The notes below the pieces were generated by a model. That model worked only from the letters and a program-made list of their open reading frames with translations, made no database searches and had not been told where the DNA came from. A program made the translations under genes and the position numbers. Positions 50,321 through 59,710 of a stretch of DNA of 64,000 nt are shown here, piece after piece; position 1 is the stretch's first letter; each line of letters opens with the position of its first letter. This DNA is from Acidobacteriota bacterium (lineage in GTDB: Bacteria > Acidobacteriota > Blastocatellia > Pyrinomonadales > Pyrinomonadaceae), in assembly GCA_016716435.1 (NCBI GenBank), contig JADJWI010000003.1, positions 496,001-560,000 on the forward strand, read 5' to 3'.

Positions 50321-50472
50321 TGCTTTGTTGCGTCCTTTATAAAAACTCTATCCAATATCTATCGCGTATTATTCCGGAAATTCGTATCACCGCTTTTTCT
50401 ATTGCAGATTTCGTTTTCGCCGCCTCTCTAGATTTAAAGACGCAAAATAGACGAAAAATTGCAGAAACGAGT

Positions 50473-51000
50473 CTAAACGATCGGGCGTTTGAGGTCCTTG
50501 GAGAGTTCAAGCCGGTTGAGCTTTCCTTCGTTCTTCTTGAGGTGCTCCATAAATATGAGAGCGGTGTGGATTCGGCGGTCGACGTCCTTTATCTTGCCGA
50601 TGAAATAGAGCATCGAGCGTTTGCCGCCGGCGGTCAGTGCGTCAAACATGCGTCGGCCTTCGGGGTCCTGGTTCATCACTTCTTCAAGCTCTTCCGGCAT
50701 CGGCGCGCCAAATTCGCTCGTGTCCTGCCGGAGCTCGACCGCTATCGTATCGCCGGCCGCGATGTCGAAGCGGGCACGCTTTTCCTTGCTGACCATTATG
50801 TAGAACGCTCCACCCGAGGGCATAAGCGCGCATTGAAAGCCCTCGTGGCCGTTGATCGAGCAAATTACCCGCCGCGAGCCGCCATCCTTCGGGAACCGCT
50901 CGCCCATTTTGCTCTCGACCACTATGAAATGCCAGCCGGAACCCGGCGGATCGGACGTCAGCTCTGCTTTGAATTTCGCTTTTGCGGGGGCTTTCGGCAT
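50473..51000 (-). CDS. DUF1905/YdeI-OmpD-associated family protein
   Basis: A 175-residue protein from ATG 51000; the frame is open upstream to 51273 but that part is the shadow of mqnC. The N-terminal half (FKAELTSDPPGSGWHFIVVE to KEKRARFDIAAGD) is a DUF1905 beta-barrel, and the C-terminal half (EELEEVMNQDPEGRRMFDAL) is the bacteriocin-protection YdeI-like helical part. It is divergent from mqnC with 121 nt between starts. Biochemical role unknown. Confidence 0.85.
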   Translation of the reverse strand: MPKAPAKAKFKAELTSDPPGSGWHFIVVESKMGERFPKDGGSRRVICSINGHEGFQCALMPSGGAFYIMVSKEKRARFDIAAGDTIAVELRQDTSEFGAPMPEELEEVMNQDPEGRRMFDALTAGGKRSMLYFIGKIKDVDRRIHTALIFMEHLKKNEGKLNRLELSKDLKRPIV

Positions 51001-51121
51001 CGGAGTTGAAGTTCGCAGTTTGCTACAATATGGTTTCGGGTCTGGCTTTGCTTTCCGCGATTGCGACATTCTCGCCGAAACCGGCGGCAACTGCAAAGCG
51101 AATTCGAAATTGGGAACTGAA

Positions 51122-52291
51122 ATGAGCATCCAGCCAATTCTTGACAAGGCACTTGCGGGCGAGCGGCTTACGGCCGATGACTGCACCGCACTTCTTGAGT
51201 CGTACGACATTGCCCGCATCGGTGCAGCCGCGGACGAGATCCGCACGCGGAAGAACCCGGACGATGTGGTCACCTACATCATCGACCGCAACATCAATTA
51301 CACAAACGTCTGCAACGTCGTCTGCACCTTTTGCGCGTTCTATCGGCGGCCCGGAAAGCCGGAGACTTATGTTCATTCGATCGAGGAGATCTGCAGCCGG
51401 ATCGACGAGACCATCGCGCTCGGCGGAACCGGCGTGCTCATGCAGGGCGGGCTGCACCCGGACTTTAACATCGAGTGGTACGAGGACCTGCTCTCGACGC
51501 TGCACGCGAAATACCCGAACTTTCAGCTCCACTGCTTCTCACCGCCGGAGATTCATAACATCTCGCTCATTTCAAAGCTCGATTACGAAACTATACTTCG
51601 GCGGATGAAGTCAGCGGGCCTGAATTCAATGCCCGGTGGCGGCGGCGAGATACTCGACGACGAGGTCCGCAAACGCGTCTCGACCAAGTGCACGACCCAG
51701 GAATGGCTAGACGTCATGCGTGCCGTCCACAAGGTCGGAATGATCTCGACCGCAACGATGATGTTCGGCATCGGCGACCGCGTCGAACACCGCGTCCGCC
51801 ACCTCGAACGCATTCGCCAGGTTCAGGACGAGGCACTTGCGAATAAAGCGATCGACCCGAACTACGGCGAATTTACGGCCTTTATCCCGTGGACATTCCA
51901 ACGCGAAAACACCGCTCTTGGCCGCAAGATCACCGAGGAACCGACCGGCATCGATTACCTGAAAATGCTATCGGTCTCTCGGCTTTTCCTCGATAACGTT
52001 CAGCACATCCAGTCCTCGTGGCTAACGCAGGGAATACGCCTCGGCCAGGTCGCACTCCGCTTTGGTGCCGACGATATGGGCTCGATCATGATCGAAGAAA
52101 ACGTCGTCTCCGCCGCCGGTGCCCATAACGAAGCCAACGAACGCGACCTCCGCTACCAGATACGCGAAGCCGGCTTCATTCCGCAGCAACGCGACATTCT
52201 CTACAACTACATCAACCGCCCGGACGTCGACAGCCTCGACCAAAGCGACTCACTAAAACTCAAACAACTAACCGTCGCATTCGCCGATTAA
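51122..52291 (+). CDS. mqnC: Dehypoxanthine futalosine cyclase
   Basis: A 389-residue radical SAM enzyme that cyclises dehypoxanthine futalosine in menaquinone synthesis. The cluster motif CNVVCTFCAFYRRP gives Cys64, Cys68 and Cys71; MQGGLHPDFNIEWYEDLLST, MPGGGGEIL and FIPWTFQRENTAL are further family marks. I start at ATG 51122; the open frame runs upstream to 50852 over the YdeI-like gene and is not supported. Together with mqnA it shows that this organism makes menaquinone by the futalosine route. Confidence 0.94.
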   Translation: MSIQPILDKALAGERLTADDCTALLESYDIARIGAAADEIRTRKNPDDVVTYIIDRNINYTNVCNVVCTFCAFYRRPGKPETYVHSIEEICSRIDETIALGGTGVLMQGGLHPDFNIEWYEDLLSTLHAKYPNFQLHCFSPPEIHNISLISKLDYETILRRMKSAGLNSMPGGGGEILDDEVRKRVSTKCTTQEWLDVMRAVHKVGMISTATMMFGIGDRVEHRVRHLERIRQVQDEALANKAIDPNYGEFTAFIPWTFQRENTALGRKITEEPTGIDYLKMLSVSRLFLDNVQHIQSSWLTQGIRLGQVALRFGADDMGSIMIEENVVSAAGAHNEANERDLRYQIREAGFIPQQRDILYNYINRPDVDSLDQSDSLKLKQLTVAFAD

Positions 52292-52354
52292 ACTTAACTA
52301 GTTAGAGCAAGTGGCAAATGAACTGCAAATCATCCGTCACGTTTTTGTGTTAAC

Positions 52355-52382
52355 GTAACGGCTACCTAAGTAGCAACGTTAC
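52355..52382 (+). promoter_or_regulatory. Leader hairpin before the secreted protein at 52418
   Basis: GTAACGGCTAC (52355-52365) and GTAGC plus CGTTAC (52370-52374, 52377-52382) form an 11-bp stem with a 4-nt loop CTAA and a 2-nt AA bulge. It ends 35 nt before the ATG. There is no T-run, so it is not a terminator; an operator or mRNA-stability hairpin is possible. Confidence 0.45.
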
Positions 52383-52417
52383 CAACGTCAATTGGTAAAT
52401 TATCGGAGGATACTCGT

Positions 52418-53254
52418 ATGCTATGTCGTCTCTTGTTGATGTCGGTCCTGTTGTTCTTTGTTTCGACATCCTTCGCCCTCGGTGCTGATCGCGTGTCGGG
52501 TACTCTCACAATAAAGGGCAGAGCAATACCTGTAAGACACGTGTATGCATTGTTGCATGACAATGCTGAGGGCCTCCTTCACTATCCGACCGAACTCCGA
52601 ATTCTGATAACCGACCGTAAGGTTCCGCTTGATTCGCTATATGGCATTAATTTCCTTCCTGTTGGCGATCTTGCAAAGTGGGGCGAAGTGGAAGGAATTT
52701 TGCTTCGATTCGACCCCAAAAATCTCAGCGAGGTGGACCTGACTGTGCTGATGCCCAGTTCGTTGCAGAAAGTTACGGACCGGGTAACGATCAAAAACTT
52801 TGAGTTCGCTGCGGATAGGGTAAAGGGTTCCTTCGAATTCAACGATGATTCTTTTCAGAATTTCCCGGAATATCCGAATGCGAATTTCATATTTGAAATA
52901 GATGCATTCGTTAATCCTATCCCCGCTGTCACAGCAGACATGAAAGGGAACGACGTCCTTAATAGTCCGCAGATCAAAGCGTTGAGCACGATAGCAGGCG
53001 CACTGGTTAAGGCGGATATTGCGGAGTTCGAAAAACATAGTTCTGAAAGAGCAATTCGAAACCTCAGGAAGCATGTCGCGGCATTGGGGGCAAACGCGTC
53101 GAAGTCTATAAAGAGTACCGGCACCGAGTTGAAGAAAGTGATCCCGGGCGTCAAACGCGTGGTAGTTCGCGGAAACCTAGCCGTTGTCATTCTTCCTGAG
53201 AACAGTCATTTCGAATTGATCTTCGTGGATGGCAGTTGGAAAACCCTTTTTTAG
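52418..53254 (+). CDS. Exported hypothetical protein
   Basis: A 278-residue protein with a signal peptide (1-23, ending ALGAD). The mature part is mostly beta: VSGTLTIKGRAIPVRHVYAL at the start and VKRVVVRGNLAVVILPEN at the end look like edge strands. A central helical part (PQIKALSTIAGALVKADIAE) lies near 190. I recognise no family. CGGAGG stands 9 nt before the ATG, a strong ribosome site. No partner gene is evident; the leader hairpin at 52355 suggests its own control. Confidence 0.65.
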   Translation: MLCRLLLMSVLLFFVSTSFALGADRVSGTLTIKGRAIPVRHVYALLHDNAEGLLHYPTELRILITDRKVPLDSLYGINFLPVGDLAKWGEVEGILLRFDPKNLSEVDLTVLMPSSLQKVTDRVTIKNFEFAADRVKGSFEFNDDSFQNFPEYPNANFIFEIDAFVNPIPAVTADMKGNDVLNSPQIKALSTIAGALVKADIAEFEKHSSERAIRNLRKHVAALGANASKSIKSTGTELKKVIPGVKRVVVRGNLAVVILPENSHFELIFVDGSWKTLF

Positions 53255-53354
53255 CAGACATCGCGAACCGTCATAACTCCGACCGCCTCCGCTAGGCGAA
53301 ACCGCAGCGGCCCGAACGATGGAGCGATGCGATTGCTGATTGACTCGCCCAATT

Positions 53355-53741
53355 ATGTGGTTATTTACTAAATACGGATTTTTCAGCGTCGTTTGTGCCC
53401 GGCAGGGCGATGGCTCGCATCGGATGCCGGTTGACCCGGACCGGATGATGGTGCGAGCCCGCCTCGCCGAGCACCTCGAAGCACTGAAATCCCGTTTTCC
53501 CGATGAACTTGGCGACGCCGAGATCATAGTAACGAAAGATACCGATTACGCCTGCCGATTGTTTGTCGATAAACCAAAATGGGTCCGTGTTGCCGCCGCC
53601 CTTGCTGGAGAAACCGACTACGATAATTTCAAAGGCTCTGTCGGTTCATCGCTCGGAACCGCAGGAAACGATTACCTTCATTCGCTCCATGGGGTTTGGG
53701 AAGTTATGTACCGCTTCCAGAAACACTCGACCGATCGATGA
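53355..53741 (+). CDS. Conserved hypothetical protein
   Basis: A 128-residue soluble protein starting at ATG 53355; a TTG at 53340 adds five residues. The start MWLFTKYGFFSVVCARQGDG and the pattern VDPDRMMVRARLAEHLEALK recur in conserved hypothetical proteins of many bacteria, so I think the family is real though unnamed. The single Cys pairs (VVCARQ, YACRLF) are apart. It lies 68 nt upstream of the fasciclin gene, so it may share its transcript. Confidence 0.7.
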   Translation: MWLFTKYGFFSVVCARQGDGSHRMPVDPDRMMVRARLAEHLEALKSRFPDELGDAEIIVTKDTDYACRLFVDKPKWVRVAAALAGETDYDNFKGSVGSSLGTAGNDYLHSLHGVWEVMYRFQKHSTDR

Positions 53742-53809
53742 ATCCACTATCCCTCACCTTCCGAAAACTCTCTTGAAACTTATTTTTATTCGATCAAGGT
53801 AGGATCATA

Positions 53810-54358
53810 ATGAAAAATATTCTTGGGACTCTTGTCCTTACTCTTTTTGTAGCTCTTAGTGTTTCCGCTCAGAAGTCCGAGAAGGGCTTTGCTCCGCCGC
53901 CGGACCTCGGCAATCTCGTAGAGGTTGCGATCGCCGTTAATACAGAAGGCCCATTTGCCGGTCAGTTCGATACGCTGATCGCGGCGGTGCTCGCGGCCGA
54001 CCCGCAGATCGTTGAGGCCCTGACAAAGAACGGCAAGCGTACCGTTTTCGCCCCGACCGACGATGCGTTTTTCGCTCTAGGCCTCACGCCGGAGAACATC
54101 GGTTCGATCGATCAAGGCTTCTTGACGCAGGTTCTTGCCTACCACGTTGTTCCAGGCAACCGGCTTGCCGCTGATGTCCTTGTGACGCCGCGCTTCCGCA
54201 GTCTTCAGGGCAATTTCTTTTTCCAAAGCAATGGCGTTTTGACCGATGCGGTCGGCCGCACGTCGAACATCATCGTCACCGATGTGCTCGCGGACAACGG
54301 CGTTATCCACGCGATCGATGCAGTTATCCTGCCGTTCGCTCCGGCGGCGATCAGGTAG
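53810..54358 (+). CDS. Secreted fasciclin domain protein
   Basis: A 182-residue exported protein with signal peptide (1-20) and one fasciclin (FAS1) domain: LIAAVLAADPQIVEAL, then the conserved TVFAPTDDAFFALG and the late HAIDAVILPF box. FAS1 domains mediate adhesion or matrix contacts. A single-domain secreted FAS1 protein is common in Acidobacteria. The terminator at 54387-54424 ends the transcript. Confidence 0.92.
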   Translation: MKNILGTLVLTLFVALSVSAQKSEKGFAPPPDLGNLVEVAIAVNTEGPFAGQFDTLIAAVLAADPQIVEALTKNGKRTVFAPTDDAFFALGLTPENIGSIDQGFLTQVLAYHVVPGNRLAADVLVTPRFRSLQGNFFFQSNGVLTDAVGRTSNIIVTDVLADNGVIHAIDAVILPFAPAAIR

Positions 54359-54386
54359 AACATCGCTCTTTAATAACCGGTTAATA

Positions 54387-54424
54387 GCCGGTTGAGATGC
54401 CTTCAAGGTCTCAGCCGGCCTTTT
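54387..54424 (+). terminator. Intrinsic terminator after the fasciclin gene
   Basis: GCCGGTTGAGA (54387-54397) pairs with TCTCAGCCGGC (54409-54419), an 11-bp stem with one wobble, followed by CTTTT. It starts 28 nt after the stop codon at 54358. Confidence 0.7.
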
Positions 54425-54473
54425 CCATTCTCGGGCGGTGATTTCCGGCTTCGGTTTGGATTAAGATTTCCGA

Positions 54474-54902
54474 ATGCCCGAGCTTCGACTTGAGCTTCTG
54501 ATCCACGCGAAGCCTGAAACGTGCTTTGCACTGCTCCGCGACCCGCGTTTGCACACGGAAACGAAAGCGTTCGTGGAGGGCGAACTTGGACTCGGCCAGC
54601 GTGTGCGGTTTGAGAGTGAAATGCTTGGTATCAAGCAGGTGCTTTTGGTTGAGGTGACGGAGTTTGAGCCGGGCCGGCTTGTTACTGACACGATGGTCAC
54701 TGGCACATTTCGCGAGTTTCGCCATGTTCATGAATTCATCCCGCGTCGCGGCGGTACGCTCTTGCGCGACATCGTCATCTGGCGTTCGCCGCTCGGCCCG
54801 CTCGGTGCGGCGGCGGACGCTCTTTTTATCAAAGCAAGGTTAACAAAGCTTGTTAGTGGCCGAAATGACCGATTGAAAGAGCTTGCCGAAGCTGCCGCTT
54901 GA
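54474..54902 (+). CDS. SRPBCC family protein
   Basis: A 142-residue START/Bet v1-like protein. The start ELRLELLIHAKPETCFALLR and the strand RLVTDTMVTGTFREFRHVHE fit polyketide cyclase or SRPBCC members that bind small hydrophobic ligands. No signal peptide. It precedes the desaturase by 94 nt on the same strand, which would suit a lipid-related ligand, but that is inference from position only. Confidence 0.8.
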   Translation: MPELRLELLIHAKPETCFALLRDPRLHTETKAFVEGELGLGQRVRFESEMLGIKQVLLVEVTEFEPGRLVTDTMVTGTFREFRHVHEFIPRRGGTLLRDIVIWRSPLGPLGAAADALFIKARLTKLVSGRNDRLKELAEAAA

Positions 54903-54995
54903 GCATGAGTCTAGCCCAACTCTTACCCAACTATTACAATTCGTGGTCGTATAACCTGTTAGTCTAAAGTTGAGCTCCTCGAACAAGGGAATTTA

Positions 54996-55853
54996 ATGCA
55001 AGATAAACTCACTTTTCGCTACATCATCCAAAACCTCAACTGGCGAAACGTTTTGATGGTCACATTCTTCCATCTGGCGGCGATCCCAATAATTTACACA
55101 TTCTCGTGGCAAAATCTTGCGGCGTTGCTCATCGGCAATTGGGTCGTAGGCAGTCTCGGCGTCGGGCTCGGCTGGCATCGGTTACTGACCCACCGCGGTT
55201 TTGAGGCGCCGAAGTGGCTCGAATACACGCTCTCGATCTTCGCCACGATGTCGATGCAGGATTCGCCAAACAAGTGGATCGCGACCCACCGGATGCATCA
55301 CAAATACGTCGATACCGATCTTGATCCGCACTCGGCCCGTTCCGGTTTTTGGTGGCCGCAGCTCGGCTGGGTAGTTTGGGGCAAGGCTCAGGATCACGAT
55401 CAGGCTACGCTGCAAAAGTACATTCCCGATCTTTTGAAAGATCCGATCCACCGGATGATCTCGCGATACTATCTCGTGCCGATCGCCGTCTCGGCAGTTA
55501 TCCTTTTTGCCATTGGCGGATGGTCGATGGTCGTCTGGGGCGTCGCGGCCCGCGTCGTTCTCGGCTGGCACACGACCTGGTTCGTCAATTCGCTTTCGCA
55601 CATCTATGGCAAACGCCCGCACGAGACCGGCGACCTTTCGACCAACAATTGGTTCGTTGCTATACTCACCTTCGGCGAGGGCTGGCACAACAATCACCAC
55701 GCGTTCCCGACCTCGGCCCGCCACGGGTTAGAATGGTATCAGTTCGATATGAACTGGATCGCGATCCGCATTTTCGAAAAGCTCGGCTGGGCCAAGAAGA
55801 TAAAATTGCCTGAGATAAGGACCGTTTCGGATGAGCTAAAGCAGGCAGCCTAA
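54996..55853 (+). CDS. Acyl-CoA/acyl-lipid fatty acid desaturase (delta-9 type)
   Basis: A 285-residue membrane enzyme. The three histidine boxes of the di-iron site are present: HRLLTH at 61-66, HRMHH at 98-102 and HNNHH at 231-235, the order and spacing of delta-9 desaturases. Four hydrophobic helices match the family. It introduces a double bond into acyl chains, which sets membrane fluidity. There is no cytochrome b5 domain, so an external ferredoxin or other donor is needed. Confidence 0.93.
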   Translation: MQDKLTFRYIIQNLNWRNVLMVTFFHLAAIPIIYTFSWQNLAALLIGNWVVGSLGVGLGWHRLLTHRGFEAPKWLEYTLSIFATMSMQDSPNKWIATHRMHHKYVDTDLDPHSARSGFWWPQLGWVVWGKAQDHDQATLQKYIPDLLKDPIHRMISRYYLVPIAVSAVILFAIGGWSMVVWGVAARVVLGWHTTWFVNSLSHIYGKRPHETGDLSTNNWFVAILTFGEGWHNNHHAFPTSARHGLEWYQFDMNWIAIRIFEKLGWAKKIKLPEIRTVSDELKQAA

Positions 55854-55889
55854 AGTCTACCGCCCTCGAGCCGTAGCCGACCACTGATA

Positions 55890-56225
55890 ATGGCCGTCAA
55901 CGTAATTTCCTTTATAATTACACTTCTGGCAGAGGCGATCTTTGCCTTTGCTGCCGTCTTCTTCATGATCATCGCGCTGAACGGATACAGCGAATCCGAT
56001 GCGGCTTACGGCATCGTAGCTTTCGTCGCTCTCGCACTTGCGATCATTCTTATCACCTCCGCACTCGCGTCCTTCTCTACCGGCGGCCTCATCCGCCGCG
56101 GCTACAAAGCCTGGCTCGCCGTTCCGATCGCGGTCGTAGGGTTTTCATTTCTCGGCTTCATATTCATCGGCATCGCCGGCGTCCTCGGAGCCGCCGTCGC
56201 TGAAATAGTCCGCATCAACTTCTAA
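55890..56225 (+). CDS. Small integral membrane protein
   Basis: A 111-residue protein with three probable membrane helices (about 8-30, 43-62, 77-106). No family is recognised. It lies 36 nt after the desaturase on the same strand, so it may be co-transcribed. The terminator-like double hairpin at 56227-56268 lies directly after its stop. Confidence 0.6.
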   Translation: MAVNVISFIITLLAEAIFAFAAVFFMIIALNGYSESDAAYGIVAFVALALAIILITSALASFSTGGLIRRGYKAWLAVPIAVVGFSFLGFIFIGIAGVLGAAVAEIVRINF

Positions 56226-56226
56226 G

Positions 56227-56268
56227 AAAAAAGGCCTGGCCTTCGGGGGAGATCCCCGCGGCCAAGCC
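56227..56268 (-). terminator. Hairpin terminator of the 1121-residue secreted gene
   Basis: Read on the minus strand, GGCTTGGCC pairs with GGCCAGGCC (one mismatch) and encloses an inner CGGGG/CCCCG stem, followed by a run of six T. It lies 23 nt past the stop of the minus-strand gene at 56292 and next to the plus-strand stop at 56225, so it may serve both. Confidence 0.6.
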
Positions 56269-56291
56269 AGATCGGCTTTCGCCCAAGTTCT

Positions 56292-59200
56292 CTATGGTAT
56301 CCAAGCTGTCGGCACCGGTTTGTCCCCGGCCTGACCGAAGGTTACGAAATCGAGAGTGCCGCCCGAACGATTCAAGTACCAAACGTTGTTTCCCGGACGC
56401 CAAACCGCAAGGTCGTGCTTCCCATCGCCATCGTAATCGCCGGGAACCGGTATGTCACCGTTCTGTCCCCACGGTGCACCGTAGAACGAAAGATCCTCGC
56501 TCCGCAGCACATACCAGGTCGAATTAGAAGGCCGGAAATACGCGATGTCCGCCTTTCCGTCGCCGGTGTAGTTGCCAACCACGGGCTTATCGGTCGATTC
56601 GCCAAAGACAGTAGCGAACACCGACGAGTTTGATGACCTTATCATCCACCAAGTCCCGTTCGAGGGCCGCCAAACTGCGATGTCGTCCTTACCGTCGCCG
56701 TCGTAATCGGCGATCGCAGGCACATCGCCGGCAACCCCAAACGGCACAGTTGCGACATCGTTGTCCGAGCTTCGAAGGATATACCAAACGCCATTCGATG
56801 GCCTGAAAACGGCCGTATCGGCCTTTCCGTCGCCGTCGAAATCACCCGGTGCGGGAACATCTCCTGGCAAACCGAACTGGTAGCCGTAGAACGTATTGTC
56901 CTCGGACCGCAGGATGAACCAGTTGCTCGTCGAGGGCACGTAATATGCGATGTCGGTCTTGCCGTCGCCCGTGTAGTCTGCGGGAACGATGCGGTCCGTT
57001 GAGCTGCCAAACTGGAATGCCCTGCTTGTTCCATCCGAACTTCGCAGGTACCACCATTGACCAACGCTCGGCCGATAGATCGACGCATCCGTCCGGCCAT
57101 CACCATCAAAGTCGAACTGTGGCTTAGTTGCTGCGGCTTGATTGACTTTGAACGTTGCAGACATGACGGTTATTGTTCCGGTGCGAGGATTCCCCGCTGT
57201 GTTTGCAGAAACCGTGTAACTTATGACTCCGCTTCCGGATCCGCTACTGCCTCCCGTTATTACGATCCAGGGAACGTTGCTTGCTGCAGACCGAGTGCAT
57301 CCACTATTCGAAGATGTCACATTAAACGTTCCTGTGCCTCCCGCGCTCGATAAGCTCCGATTCAGGGGATTTATGAAGAACAGACAGCCCGATGCCTGAT
57401 TGATCGTGAACGTCTGTCCGCCTGCAGTTATGGTCGCACTTCTCGCAGGCCCGGAATTCGCCTGGACCGAATAGCTTATGGTCCCGCTTCCGGAACCGCT
57501 GGAGCCGCCGGTGATGGTCAACCACGGAGCACTGCTTACGGCCGTCCAGTTACAGCCGGCGGTCGTCGTCAAACTGATCGAGCCGTTTCCTCCCGATGAG
57601 CCCGCATTTGCACTCGTCGGACTAAGGCTATAAGAACAGCCGGGTGCTAGTTGTGTTATGTTGAAATTAACGAACGTAAAGAATTGACCGTTGCTAAAGT
57701 TTACCGAGATGGCTCCGGCTCGCTGTGCACCGGAATTCGACGCAACGGAGAAATTGACCGTTCCGGCGGAGGAACCCGTAACACTGATCCACGCCTGATT
57801 CGCCACGGGCGTGAAACCTCCGCATCCAACGGACTGAATGACGGTAAAACTGCTTGTGCCGCCGCTTGCCGAAGCCAATAGGCCGACCGGACTAAGGCGA
57901 ATAAGCGAGCAGATGCCTCGGCCTTGTGAGAACTCGGAAGTATTGTTGTTCGAATCGGTAGCCGTAGCCGTGACCCATGTCCCGGTGTCGGCGATCGGGG
58001 CCGCAAATTCGACGCTGAAGTTCGCGTTTCCGCTGCCGTCGGTAACGACCACGGTTTGTCCAAGAAAGTTTCTGCCCTCGCCAAAGCCCGAAGCGTCGAG
58101 TGCCGTATTCCCAAAGAATTCGAGTGTATAGCTTTGATTTGGCGCGCTGTTGTAGGTTCCTTCAAAGTAAACAACGCTGTTCTGTGCATTGACGAATGTG
58201 ATGACCGGATAGTTAAGCAACCCATTCGGCCCCGAATCGCCATCGCCGGTGTCATTCGGGGTCACGCCGACCGGAGCGAGGTCGATCCCGAGTTCGTCGT
58301 TTGAAAATATACGATTGCGCCGGAAAGAGTTTCTGATGCCGCCGTCGGCAAAGATGCCGCGTCGGTTAAATGCGATCAGATTGCCTTCGTTCGCTCCGGT
58401 GCCGCCGATGCGGTTGTCGGAGGTTCCGCCACCGACCAACACACCGTCCAGCGAGTTGCCGAGATCGGCATTTCCGCCATTGTTCGTTCCGATCCTGTTG
58501 CTTTGGATCCAATTTTTTGAGGTATTGTTATCGGCAATGAAAACGCCGAAATTGTTCGCGCTGATCACATTTCCGAAACCCGGTTTGCCTATCAAGTTCG
58601 GGGTTTTGGAGACAAGGTCAACAGCAGACCCCGCAGCCGAAAGCAATGCGACCCCGCTCGCCGAGTTTCCCAGGGCCGCTCCGCCTGAAGCGTCCGTTCC
58701 GATAAAGTTGCCGAAAACCTCGTTCGCGAACGACTGGGAACCAACGATCTTGACCCCATCGCCATTGTTACCGCTGATCACGTTTCGGGTCGCGCCCGTG
58801 GCGTCGCCGATGATCACGCCGAAGGTGTGCTCTAGGTAAATGCCATTGCCGTTATTGCCGTTTTCGGTGGTTCCGTTGCTCGTGCCGATGTAGTTATTGA
58901 GAATCTCGATGTTCTGAAGCCCGGATCGGTCGTTGACCGGATCCCCAATTATCGAGATGCCATCGAGATTGTTTGAATAGATAAAGTTCCGCTGGGCGAT
59001 CAGAGTCCCGCCGATACGGACGGTTCGAGCATTTCCCTCTGCCGAGCCGAGCAGTGCGATCCCGTGCCGTCCATTGCCATAGATCTCTAATCCTTCAAAA
59101 ACCGATCCTCGAACATATCCTGCCGAGATCCCGCTTCTCTGAAAATTTCTGATCACAAGATTGCTGACCTGTGAGTTTGTGGTGCTCCTGAGTCCATCAT

Positions 59201-59657
59201 CGAATGAAAAGAATGTGATGCCGTCGTTTCCATTCCCGGTACCGTCAAGGATCACCTTTGAGCCATTCGGTTTAAGGCCATAGATCCGATCATCGCGTCC
59301 GAGGAATACATGGTCGTTTATCTGAGTTACGGCATTAGAGAAGAAGATAGAGTCGGTCACGAACTTGCCTACTCCGCCGTTCACCGCGGCCCGCCAGATG
59401 GCACCGGCGCAGTTCGGCTCAGGCGGAAATGCAAGCCATATAACGCCGGAGATTTGCGCCTTTTCCCCGTCGGTCAGGTTCCGCAATGACGTTCCGTCTC
59501 GCGCAAACTCGGCCGCCTCAGCGAGGCTCAATGTCTGATTGCAGGTAACGCCAGCCGAATTCTCGTTGACCGTCAGCGTCGCTGCCGAGGCAGTCCCGAC
59601 CTGCAGAACCGCGAAAGTAAATAGCGCAGATACGATTGCCAGTACACCCTTTGTCAT
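56292..59657 (-). CDS. Secreted beta-helix/BACON/FG-GAP protein
   Basis: A 1121-residue exported protein. Signal peptide from ATG 59657 (CAGGAG 8 nt upstream). The N-terminal part (about 30-600) is a right-handed parallel beta-helix with a CSLREA-like start (VTCNQTLSLAEAAEFARDGT) and many NNxIxGN-type coils. Residues about 610-860 hold two to three BACON domains (CSYSLSPTSANAGSSGG, WLTITGGSSGSGSGTISYSV). The last 250 residues are six FG-GAP-like repeats of about 48 residues (DFDGDGRTD, DYTGDGKTD, DFDGDGKAD, DYDGDGKDD), each a calcium loop. It is likely a large surface or released protein binding polysaccharide or other surfaces. Confidence 0.88.
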   Translation of the reverse strand: MTKGVLAIVSALFTFAVLQVGTASAATLTVNENSAGVTCNQTLSLAEAAEFARDGTSLRNLTDGEKAQISGVIWLAFPPEPNCAGAIWRAAVNGGVGKFVTDSIFFSNAVTQINDHVFLGRDDRIYGLKPNGSKVILDGTGNGNDGITFFSFDDGLRSTTNSQVSNLVIRNFQRSGISAGYVRGSVFEGLEIYGNGRHGIALLGSAEGNARTVRIGGTLIAQRNFIYSNNLDGISIIGDPVNDRSGLQNIEILNNYIGTSNGTTENGNNGNGIYLEHTFGVIIGDATGATRNVISGNNGDGVKIVGSQSFANEVFGNFIGTDASGGAALGNSASGVALLSAAGSAVDLVSKTPNLIGKPGFGNVISANNFGVFIADNNTSKNWIQSNRIGTNNGGNADLGNSLDGVLVGGGTSDNRIGGTGANEGNLIAFNRRGIFADGGIRNSFRRNRIFSNDELGIDLAPVGVTPNDTGDGDSGPNGLLNYPVITFVNAQNSVVYFEGTYNSAPNQSYTLEFFGNTALDASGFGEGRNFLGQTVVVTDGSGNANFSVEFAAPIADTGTWVTATATDSNNNTSEFSQGRGICSLIRLSPVGLLASASGGTSSFTVIQSVGCGGFTPVANQAWISVTGSSAGTVNFSVASNSGAQRAGAISVNFSNGQFFTFVNFNITQLAPGCSYSLSPTSANAGSSGGNGSISLTTTAGCNWTAVSSAPWLTITGGSSGSGSGTISYSVQANSGPARSATITAGGQTFTINQASGCLFFINPLNRSLSSAGGTGTFNVTSSNSGCTRSAASNVPWIVITGGSSGSGSGVISYTVSANTAGNPRTGTITVMSATFKVNQAAATKPQFDFDGDGRTDASIYRPSVGQWWYLRSSDGTSRAFQFGSSTDRIVPADYTGDGKTDIAYYVPSTSNWFILRSEDNTFYGYQFGLPGDVPAPGDFDGDGKADTAVFRPSNGVWYILRSSDNDVATVPFGVAGDVPAIADYDGDGKDDIAVWRPSNGTWWMIRSSNSSVFATVFGESTDKPVVGNYTGDGKADIAYFRPSNSTWYVLRSEDLSFYGAPWGQNGDIPVPGDYDGDGKHDLAVWRPGNNVWYLNRSGGTLDFVTFGQAGDKPVPTAWIP

Positions 59658-59710
59658 TTGATCTCTCCTGTCTTTCATCTGAAGCGGCCGAACCTAAGTT
59701 ATTAGCTGCA

